Origin: UBA6382 sp963617965 | Lineage (GTDB): Bacteria > Bacteroidota > Bacteroidia > Bacteroidales > Bacteroidaceae | Assembly (NCBI GenBank): GCA_963617965.1 | Contig: CAVEQO010000052.1 | Location: 1 to 5,471 of the forward strand | DNA: 5,471 nt | Direction of reading: 5' to 3' | Shown here: positions 1 through 5,471 of the stretch, piece after piece | Layout: each line of letters starts with the position of its first letter | Numbering within the stretch: the stretch's first letter is position 1 | Program-made: the position numbers and the translations under genes | The notes under the pieces: generated by a model | What the model was told of the DNA's origin: nothing | Database searches by the model: none | Seen by the model: the letters and a program-made list of their open reading frames with translations, nothing else

Positions 1-150
1 CAACAAAGGAGTCTGTTGACAGCAGTCGTTAACGGAATCTGTATGAATATGGAGCCGCCACACTTGATATTTCCTCTTCCTGACATTCCATGTGAGGAAA
101 TTGGGGCAAACAATCAACTTCCTCCTTGTGTCTCAGACTCGGAGGGATAG
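1..150 (+). CDS. possible 3' end of an upstream gene (partial, uncertain)
   Basis: Reading frame 1 is open from the left edge for 49 codons and ends at TAG (148-150). The translated tail is rich in Pro, Cys and acidic residues and matches no family I recognise. The stretch is too short to be convincing. Frame 3 ends earlier (TAA at 30-32) and could equally be the tail of the upstream gene. One minus-strand frame is also open across the same bases. If none of these is real, the segment is a leader or intergenic region in front of the four-gene block. I see no clear terminator hairpin and no good match to the Bacteroidetes promoter (-7 TAnnTTTG, -33 TTG) between 1 and 205. Confidence 0.2.
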   Translation, partial: QQRSLLTAVVNGICMNMEPPHLIFPLPDIPCEEIGANNQLPPCVSDSEG

Positions 151-205
151 ACAAAACAAATAAAAACAGCAGTTATACCTGTTGGGCTGCACTTTAAAAT
201 TTCGT

Positions 206-2539
206 ATGAACATGACACTAATGATGCTGAAATCAAAACTTACGAATCCAAAACAAAAGGAGTTCATGCTCCATCTGTTTGCAATTGTAATCATGTCGTT
301 CTCTTTTTCCCCGTTTAACGAGTCCAGTGCACAGGGCGTGACAGGAGAACCTTTCAACCTGCAGATTGAAAGAGTAGACAATATCAGGGAAAGCTACAAA
401 AAATACGCACATATTGATTTGGTATATGGAAATCCGAATCAAGATGCCAAGGGCTTTATGGTTGTTGTAGAGCCTTATCCGGAGAGAGCGTGGGCAGACG
501 TTCTTCACACCAAAAAAGTGCCCAGCAACAATTTCAGGGTATGGATAGAGGCTCGCCGATCCAGTTCAAATGGAGATGGATGGAAACGCTTTGGCCTTTT
601 CACGTCTGATACCCAGACGCTCCAATTCTTGGATATACGCCGAAAAGACAAATCGGCTTTTTGTCTTTTTATTAGCACAGATGAACTAACGGAACGATTC
701 CCCGATGTGGGTGAATTTAAACTCAAGCTGAATTTCGCCCGCTCTCTCACTGCCATATGGCCATCGGGAACGGCAGACCCGGTTGCTCATCCCGGTCGGG
801 TACAATCTTGGACTTTGTACTTCAGCCAGCCTTTTCTGAAAAATGAAGCTGTTTGGTCAGAAGATGCTGCGCTGTATATGGATGAAAATCCTCAGAAGGA
901 GTATTATTTTGACGAGGTAGGGGACGATACCGGTTGGTTTTTCAATATGAGTTATGTGGGAAGATATAATACTATCAGACTACTGAATTCTATCAGAGGA
1001 AAAGGGGACATCAACGACAATCACTATGTTATTTTGGCCTTCTGGAAGGACAAGGCTCATAAGATACCGTTGAATATTGAATATTTCAAGCACAACCTGT
1101 GGATTGGAGGCTTCTCGAATAATCCCGAAGATATGCAGACAGACCGCAATTATGTTGCATATCCTCATAAAGGGTTTGGTGACTGGTCTTTGTTTGTGCC
1201 ATGGCGTGCTATTGATTATTGGAGCAGGGAAGGAATTAAAGCCACCAGGGACAACCATATCTGCTATGGCTACTATACGCTTACCCTGAGCAATGACGGA
1301 AAGACATCTGCAACCTCCGACAAGTATCATTATCAAGGTGTTATAACTCTGGATATAGGAGTGCCAGAACCAGAACCACAGGAAACAAAAGTATCTCCAA
1401 CACACAACCACATATGGGAAATTTATTCATATAAACGAGGTGCACATAGCATACCTGTTGGGGAAGGATGCACAAAAGAATTTGAGGAATATTGGGTAGG
1501 GACTCGTTGTAAAATATGTGAAGTCGGTGGAGGCGGCATGTCGATTTCTGCGCCTATAGGCGACCGTTGTATACGGCACAATATGAAAGAGATCGGCAGA
1601 AACCTTATCGACAACTTCAGAAAGGTCGGAGGCGCTGACAACAATGCCATTATTGAAACAAAAGTTTTTGACGTGAAATACAAATGCCAGAACTATTGTT
1701 GCAGTTATACGGACGAAAGGAGAGAATATGACAGTGATACAACTGTTGTCAGACCGCCACTCCCACCGCCATCGGCTAAATGTCCTCCTCACGACTGGCT
1801 TTATGGGTCTGCCAAATGGGGAGCTGACCAAATTCGCCGTGAGAAGGTCACTTTGCCTCCGTATGATGAAGATTCAATAGACGTGTTGCTTGATTCTGTC
1901 AATATTGAGATGAACAGGACAAGTGCATACACGTATCTTTCCAAACTGCCAGTTAGCCGGCAACAATGGTTAGACGTCAACCGCGACAACAACTATTTGG
2001 GCTTTTTAAAAGAAGATGCCGGATTACTTACAGGAGTCAATTATCAGGAGGTCTTTAACTTCATTGAGAAACTCAACAGGAAGGATTTTGATTTTAAATT
2101 CAAAATCACATTCTCTTTGCCATCAGCGGATGAGATGCGGCAGTTACTGAAAAAGAAACAGCTGAATTTGGAGATGTACGGAGTCCAGCAGATCACTTCA
2201 TTCTATATCGACAGCATAGAGATCTATGACGGCAAGGGCCGACTTGTGCCGGCAGAAAAGCTCGCCACGGCACCAGAGGGGGCAAAAGTGCGTATAATGG
2301 TAGGGTGCATGGATATGGACGGACAGGTGAAAATGGTTGACGTTGCCACATGCAGCGACAATACGGCTTTTTATCTTAAAGCAATCACTTCTGAGGAACA
2401 GGCTGTCAGGACTGTTGCCCAACATGGCAAGTTTTATGGCATCTACTCCAGAAGATGCAGAAAATGCGGAAAGGTCGAACCGGTTGTTGAAAACCTCTTC
2501 TCCAACAGGAGGTATCACAGACCGTTTATAAGAAATTAA
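206..2539 (+). CDS. exported multidomain protein with Cys/His clusters and a degenerate FGE/SUMF1-like segment
   Basis: Function unknown. The first ATG (206) gives about 777 residues. ATGs at 212, 221 and 224 are also possible, as is a TTG at 182. From 206 or 224 the N-terminus has a Lys-rich n-region, a hydrophobic core (about residues 21-34) and a likely signal-peptidase-I site, SSA before QG near residue 43, so the protein should be exported. Residues 44-385 look beta-rich with many aromatics and match nothing I know. A Pro/Glu linker (386-397) leads to a Cys/His region: HNH..W at 400-404, CKIC at 435-438, C494 with C498/C499, a Pro-rich stretch, then CPPHDW at 526-531. Residues 558-651 resemble the first half of a formylglycine-generating-enzyme (FGE-sulfatase) fold: the YLSKLPVSRQQW stretch ending at W588, then GVNYQEV, FIEKLN and LPSADEM (638-644). 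The GGSW-type and catalytic Cys motifs of active FGEs are not seen. The C-terminus carries CRKCG (C751, C754). There is no T9SS-type C-terminal sorting domain that I can recognise. It is the first gene of the block, 27 bases before the next. Confidence 0.9.
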   Translation: MNMTLMMLKSKLTNPKQKEFMLHLFAIVIMSFSFSPFNESSAQGVTGEPFNLQIERVDNIRESYKKYAHIDLVYGNPNQDAKGFMVVVEPYPERAWADVLHTKKVPSNNFRVWIEARRSSSNGDGWKRFGLFTSDTQTLQFLDIRRKDKSAFCLFISTDELTERFPDVGEFKLKLNFARSLTAIWPSGTADPVAHPGRVQSWTLYFSQPFLKNEAVWSEDAALYMDENPQKEYYFDEVGDDTGWFFNMSYVGRYNTIRLLNSIRGKGDINDNHYVILAFWKDKAHKIPLNIEYFKHNLWIGGFSNNPEDMQTDRNYVAYPHKGFGDWSLFVPWRAIDYWSREGIKATRDNHICYGYYTLTLSNDGKTSATSDKYHYQGVITLDIGVPEPEPQETKVSPTHNHIWEIYSYKRGAHSIPVGEGCTKEFEEYWVGTRCKICEVGGGGMSISAPIGDRCIRHNMKEIGRNLIDNFRKVGGADNNAIIETKVFDVKYKCQNYCCSYTDERREYDSDTTVVRPPLPPPSAKCPPHDWLYGSAKWGADQIRREKVTLPPYDEDSIDVLLDSVNIEMNRTSAYTYLSKLPVSRQQWLDVNRDNNYLGFLKEDAGLLTGVNYQEVFNFIEKLNRKDFDFKFKITFSLPSADEMRQLLKKKQLNLEMYGVQQITSFYIDSIEIYDGKGRLVPAEKLATAPEGAKVRIMVGCMDMDGQVKMVDVATCSDNTAFYLKAITSEEQAVRTVAQHGKFYGIYSRRCRKCGKVEPVVENLFSNRRYHRPFIRN
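258..262 (+). promoter_or_regulatory. AGGAG motif before an internal in-frame ATG (possible alternative ribosome binding site)
   Basis: AGGAG lies three bases upstream of an in-frame ATG at 266. Starting there would give a leader beginning MLHLF, which keeps the hydrophobic core but loses every Lys of the n-region, so it makes a poorer signal peptide. The spacing is also short. Bacteroidetes rely little on Shine-Dalgarno pairing. I therefore favour a start at 206-224 and treat the motif as probably incidental. Confidence 0.2.
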
Positions 2540-2566
2540 ATATTATCAATTCTAAAACTTATCATT

Positions 2567-3565
2567 ATGAAAAAAAGATTAATGACATTAATCGCAACGC
2601 TTCTAACGGCAGCTAGCAGTGTAAGTGCCCAGGGGCAATTTCCTTCCGTTTACAGTGCAGGATACATGGAACTATTTGGGGACGCAAGGATTGATTTTTT
2701 TTATGATACATGGGGAGAAATCATAAATGGCATGCCGGGACAATGTCTTGGACTAAAAGCACCTGGTGCAAAAAAAATCTGTTCCACAATCATTCAGGAT
2801 GAAGATCCAGAATATGTTCGTAAATGCGAACATGAGCTACACCCTAATGGTCTCATGAAAAAAGCTGTTGACGGAACAACAAAAACATTTAATTATGACA
2901 AACAATGGAGGTTGCAAAATATAATGATAAAACAAGAGGGTTGGGATAGAGAAACAATTTACAAATATGTCTACGACAAAAACAATCGTCTTGCCATGCG
3001 CATATATGAGAGTGAGGTCATGCATGATGAGAGCATTTACAAGTATGATGCAAACAACAACCTTACAGAAATTATGGTGGGGGAGATCGGACCCTTTTGC
3101 TTTAAGAACAACAAACTAACACAATTAAAACAAGGCGATTTCTCTCTCACGTTATCATACGATCAACAAGGCCGTTGGACAGGATGTGTCAAAATTTGCC
3201 CAGAATATGATGAAACTACCTCTAAAGAGCAGGTTACATTCAAGTATACAGGAAATGACATTTTCCCATCAAGTATTACCAAACGCACAGGCGAGTACAA
3301 TCCCAGAACGAAGAAAGAGATCCGAACGTATTCTCTCATTAATTACCAAAGTACTTTTACATTTGACAATAAGGGCAATTGGACTAAATGGAGGGTTAAA
3401 AGGGTCTCCGGAAAAGGTTATGACCACGAGTCCTTTACTATCACTCGTACTATAACTTATTATACAGACGAAGAGGTGAAGAAAGCCGTATCCGAATTGG
3501 AACAGGCAAGAAAAGGCTCTACAACAAACGGCAATCAGGAAAAGGAAACCCTTTGGGAATTTTAA
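2567..3565 (+). CDS. exported YD/RHS-like repeat protein
   Basis: This 332-residue protein starts with a clear Sec signal peptide: MKKR, then a hydrophobic core (about 5-16), with cleavage expected at VSA before QG (residues 21/22). The mature chain holds degenerate YD-type beta-hairpin units of the form aromatic-x-Tyr/Phe-Asp-x-x-Gly/Asn-Arg/Asn-Leu/Trp. They are visible at about 108-119 (NYDKQWRL), 134-146 (YVYDKNNRL), 158-169 (YKYDANNNL), 177-188 (weak, no Asp), 196-207 (SYDQQGRW) and 264-275 (TFDNKGNW). A possible divergent copy lies at 43-54. Such units are related to RHS/YD repeats, but there is no RHS core-cleavage domain and no toxin tip. The chain ends in a short charged helix (about 301-317) and a polar tail. 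That fits a small beta-structured envelope protein rather than a polymorphic toxin. By eye the gene is more A-rich than its neighbours. It carries homopolymer runs of eight T (2695-2702) and eight A (2770-2777). The precise role is unknown. Confidence 0.92.
   Translation: MKKRLMTLIATLLTAASSVSAQGQFPSVYSAGYMELFGDARIDFFYDTWGEIINGMPGQCLGLKAPGAKKICSTIIQDEDPEYVRKCEHELHPNGLMKKAVDGTTKTFNYDKQWRLQNIMIKQEGWDRETIYKYVYDKNNRLAMRIYESEVMHDESIYKYDANNNLTEIMVGEIGPFCFKNNKLTQLKQGDFSLTLSYDQQGRWTGCVKICPEYDETTSKEQVTFKYTGNDIFPSSITKRTGEYNPRTKKEIRTYSLINYQSTFTFDNKGNWTKWRVKRVSGKGYDHESFTITRTITYYTDEEVKKAVSELEQARKGSTTNGNQEKETLWEF
2888..3391 (+). repeat. degenerate YD-type protein repeats (about five to six units)
   Basis: Within the 332-residue exported protein, units centred on aromatic-x-Tyr/Phe-Asp followed by Gly/Asn-Arg/Asn-Leu/Trp recur at residues 108, 134, 158, 177 (weak), 196 and 264. 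The first five are spaced about 19-26 residues apart and a longer gap precedes the last. The repetition is clear in protein sequence but weak in DNA, so the units are old and not recently amplified. Confidence 0.6.
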
Positions 3566-3594
3566 TTGGAAACGTATATAATTGTGAAAAAGAC

Positions 3595-4146
3595 ATGAAC
3601 AAAAACATTTTTGCATTAATCGCTGCCGCCCTGTTGTGTATGGGGCTGACGGCTTGTGGAGGCCGCAAGTCGGTCATTGGCAAATACTGTGATACTCTGG
3701 AAAAGACCTGGGAAAAAAGGTTTAAGATTGGAGAAGATATAGCTGAAGGAAAGACTACCTCCAGAGAAATAGCAGATGAAATCACAAACCAGTTCATGGG
3801 GCAAGAAATATCAACGGTACTGGACGATGACGTGTCCATGGATATTGTCGAGCCTTTCAAGGTCACTGACGTTTCTCCCCTATATAACGGTATTGAATTT
3901 GAAGCCATCGTCAAAACCGAGGAACCCCAAGACTATGTGTATATAGCGTGCCATAACAGCGAACCAATAAAAAGACTGAGTTGCAAACGCGAGTGGAGCG
4001 GAGAAGGACTCTATAGCGTCAAATTCTTCCTAAATGTAGGAAATCTTTTCGGAGGTGGTGAGAAAGCGGATGAGAAGCTGCGTAGTATCAATCGCGTGGT
4101 AATTACAGAATACGGTTCTGATTTATTCATAAAGATGAACCATTGA
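3595..4146 (+). CDS. predicted lipoprotein, short paralogue of the next gene
   Basis: The start is the ATG at 3595, giving 183 residues. A frame extension upstream to a TTG at 3553 would overlap the preceding gene and add a polar stretch before the signal peptide, so it is unlikely. The leader MNKN plus a hydrophobic core ends in the lipobox LTAC (18-21), predicting lipidation of Cys21, followed by Gly-Gly. No acidic lipoprotein export signal (Ser or Lys followed by several Asp/Glu) follows the Cys, which argues weakly for a periplasm-facing protein. Residues 27-70 look alpha-helical and charged. A conserved block follows, VLDDDVSMDIVEPFKV (75-90), then a strand-rich C-terminal half (about 100-183). 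Leader, helical segment, VEPF block and last strand all align with the next gene, so the two are paralogues. I recognise no named domain or catalytic motif. The gene lies 29 bases after the YD-repeat gene and 7 bases before its paralogue. Confidence 0.9.
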   Translation: MNKNIFALIAAALLCMGLTACGGRKSVIGKYCDTLEKTWEKRFKIGEDIAEGKTTSREIADEITNQFMGQEISTVLDDDVSMDIVEPFKVTDVSPLYNGIEFEAIVKTEEPQDYVYIACHNSEPIKRLSCKREWSGEGLYSVKFFLNVGNLFGGGEKADEKLRSINRVVITEYGSDLFIKMNH

Positions 4147-4153
4147 TTGATAT

Positions 4154-5359
4154 ATGGATATGAACAAGAACCTTAAACTGACGGCAGCAACACTGTTGTG
4201 TATGGTGTTGGCTGCATGTGGCGGAGGAACCGGCAAACATTCAGATATTCTTTCTGATGGAATACTTGGGGAATACGGGTCGGAACTCTATGACATGATG
4301 ACGAAGATGGATGCTATAGGGAATGACATTCGCAAGTTGTTCGATGAATTTCGCTACGGCAGAATATCTAACGAAGACTGCGAGAAACAGCGTGTAAAGC
4401 TCGAGGCAAAGCGGGAAGCCCTTTGCGAGGAGTTCAGTCAGAAGACACAAGAGGCATTTGATGAACTGCAAGGCAAGAAGATACCCACCATAATAGAGGA
4501 AGATGCTCCACTGAAGGTTGTCGAGCCTTTCAGGATCACAGAACTGTGCGCAGGAGCAAAAACTAATCTTCCATCTCTTGAAATGGGCTGTGAATGTACG
4601 GTGGAATTAACCAAGGAAACCCCTGCCAGCGACACATACAGGTTCGGTACCTTTCAGCTGATGGATGTAAAATGTGAGGACAAGAGTAATAATGTTATCC
4701 TTGGCGAGGTCTGCGGATGGGTGGGAAAAGAAGTAAGCATTGCGGGAGGAGTCTGTCCTAAAGATGTATATCCCGCAGGAACAAAGTTTGTTGTCAGAAT
4801 CAATAAAAGTGCCGGAAGAGGTTCAAAAGGAATTTCCAAGGACTTGTTTCAACTCCATCATATTACAATTTGTTGGACAAAGAATCATTTTGTACTTGAA
4901 AACAGAACGTTGGGCCCTATCGTATTGGATAAGCCCATTGCTAATCTTCCTGCTTCAGTAACAGGACTCTATGACAAGTTTGAGCATAAGACCGAAAAAC
5001 ACGCAGATGACATGGACGGGGAGTGGGTTGAAGACTACTATCTTTTCACCAAGAACGGAAAGGATGCTTTCCGCGTTAACATCATGGACGGAGTTGCTTA
5101 TGACTTCAATTTGCTGGAAGGCTCTACAAATGTCAAAGACCGCAATGGCGTTTACGTGGGATTTCCTGCACGAAAGCTGTTCGAGTCATGCGAAATAGAC
5201 TGGCAGACCGACTTTGCCGGCTGGATATTTGGAACATACAAGGATTGTACGTATTACATAAAAAGTGAAGACCTTGTATCTCTGGGCATTGAAGTTCCCT
5301 GTAAGGCAGAGGATATCAAGGAGGATGCAAAAATTGCAAGAATAGACAATCGGTATTAA
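4154..5359 (+). CDS. predicted lipoprotein, long paralogue with an extra C-terminal module
   Basis: This protein has 401 residues from the ATG at 4154. A second ATG at 4160 matches the MNKN start of the upstream paralogue and is equally plausible. The lipobox LAAC (19-22) predicts lipidation of Cys22, followed by three Gly, with no acidic export signal. Residues 37-107 are charged and helical, possibly coiled-coil. The block TIIEEDAPLKVVEPFRI (112-128) aligns with the VEPF block of the preceding gene. A beta-rich, Cys-containing region (130-250) ends in a strand, ITICWTKNHFVL, that matches the end of the shorter paralogue. Residues 254-401 form an added module starting GPIVLDKPIANLPASVTGLYDKF, with an acidic stretch (DDMDGEW, 285-291) and several aromatic-Gly turns. 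I recognise no named family for it. The gene is the last of the block: the stop at 5359 is followed about 20 bases later by a strong terminator hairpin. It is probably an envelope lipoprotein acting with its paralogue, but its partner and substrate are unknown. Confidence 0.92.
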   Translation: MDMNKNLKLTAATLLCMVLAACGGGTGKHSDILSDGILGEYGSELYDMMTKMDAIGNDIRKLFDEFRYGRISNEDCEKQRVKLEAKREALCEEFSQKTQEAFDELQGKKIPTIIEEDAPLKVVEPFRITELCAGAKTNLPSLEMGCECTVELTKETPASDTYRFGTFQLMDVKCEDKSNNVILGEVCGWVGKEVSIAGGVCPKDVYPAGTKFVVRINKSAGRGSKGISKDLFQLHHITICWTKNHFVLENRTLGPIVLDKPIANLPASVTGLYDKFEHKTEKHADDMDGEWVEDYYLFTKNGKDAFRVNIMDGVAYDFNLLEGSTNVKDRNGVYVGFPARKLFESCEIDWQTDFAGWIFGTYKDCTYYIKSEDLVSLGIEVPCKAEDIKEDAKIARIDNRY

Positions 5360-5380
5360 TCCCCCTTGATTCATGGATTG

Positions 5381-5430
5381 TCGGGACAGACCATTGTTCG
5401 TTTTGGATCAATGGCCTGTCCCGATTTGTT
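5381..5430 (+). terminator. Rho-independent-type terminator after the four-gene block
   Basis: TCGGGACAG (5381-5389) pairs perfectly with CTGTCCCGA (5416-5424). After one A/C mismatch (5390/5415), CCATTG (5391-5396) pairs with CAATGG (5409-5414), leaving a 12-base loop. The tail TTTGTT (5425-5430) is short but T-rich on the + strand. The minus-strand flank has no T run, so the site should work mainly in the direction of the four genes. Its position 21 bases after the last stop codon fits an operon end. Confidence 0.75.
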
Positions 5431-5451
5431 CCCATGAAAGGATAGCCGCGC

Positions 5452-5471
5452 ATGACTTTATACGACCGCAA
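5452..5471 (+). CDS. possible start of a downstream gene (cut by the window edge)
   Basis: An ATG at 5452 opens a frame reading MTLYDR to the edge. AAAGGA (5437-5442) lies nine bases upstream and could serve as a ribosome binding site. Only six full codons are visible, so it could equally be chance. If real, it would belong to a separate transcript beyond the terminator. Confidence 0.2.

Noticed and set aside
119..149. Hairpin CTTCCTCC with CGGAGGGA as a terminator for the upstream gene
   Set aside because: Only about five pairs with a long loop and no T run afterwards.
100..205. Bacteroidetes-type promoter (-7 TAnnTTTG, -33 TTG) before the first gene
   Set aside because: TACCTGTT near 176 and TAAAATTT near 195 are only partial matches, and neither has a TTG at the right distance.
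980..1411. Minus-strand open frame of 143 codons with hydrophobic and Trp-rich start
   Set aside because: The hydrophobic stretch is the antisense of a Pro/Glu linker in the real gene. No family resemblance and no independent operon context.
1427..1831. Minus-strand open frame of 134 codons antisense to the first gene
   Set aside because: It lies wholly inside a well-supported gene, has no leader, domain or start context of its own, and its composition looks like a shadow translation.
1877..2158. Variable protein of a diversity-generating retroelement, because of the C-type-lectin-like segment
   Set aside because: No reverse transcriptase and no template/variable repeat pair is visible, and the segment is not at the C-terminus.
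2567..3565. RHS-type polymorphic toxin with the following lipoprotein as immunity protein
   Set aside because: No core-cleavage motif or toxin tip is present, and the chain is far shorter than RHS toxins. The next gene is a paralogue of the one after it, which fits a structural pair better.
3553..3594. Upstream TTG extension of the short lipoprotein
   Set aside because: It would overlap the preceding stop codon and put a polar segment before the lipoprotein leader. The ATG at 3595 matches the start of the paralogue.
3519..3914. Minus-strand open frame of 131 codons across the boundary between the YD-repeat and short lipoprotein genes
   Set aside because: Antisense to two genes with clear signal peptides. 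It shows no recognisable features.

Overview
The window most likely comes from a member of the Bacteroidales (Bacteroides, Parabacteroides or Prevotella type). The evidence is indirect. Two lipoproteins carry short signal peptides ending in a lipobox Cys followed by Gly-Gly. Two Sec signal peptides end in Ala before Gln-Gly. Start codons mostly lack a Shine-Dalgarno sequence and sit in A/T-rich leaders. YD-repeat and FGE-like folds in secreted proteins are also common in this group. No phylogenetic marker gene is present, so the genus cannot be fixed.

Layout: positions 1-205 hold a leader or intergenic stretch, with at most the 3' tail of an upstream gene. Four genes then follow on the + strand with gaps of 27, 29 and 7 bases. 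They are a ~777-residue exported multidomain protein (206-2539), a 332-residue exported YD/RHS-like repeat protein (2567-3565), a 183-residue lipoprotein (3595-4146) and a 401-residue lipoprotein (4154-5359). A strong hairpin with a short T-rich tail (5381-5430) closes the block. A possible new start codon lies at 5452, at the window edge.

All four products are predicted to leave the cytoplasm: two have signal-peptidase-I type leaders and two have signal-peptidase-II type leaders. Same-strand packing, tiny gaps and a single terminator after the last gene suggest one transcript for a set of envelope proteins. The two lipoproteins are diverged paralogues that arose by tandem duplication, and the second has an extra C-terminal module of about 150 residues. 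The first gene appears to carry a shortened, probably non-enzymatic FGE/SUMF1-like (C-type-lectin-fold) segment flanked by Cys/His clusters.

No enzyme, toxin, transporter, nuclease, transposase, RNA gene or CRISPR array was recognised. The function of the set is unknown. The most that can be inferred is a cell-envelope assembly or binding system limited to Bacteroidetes.
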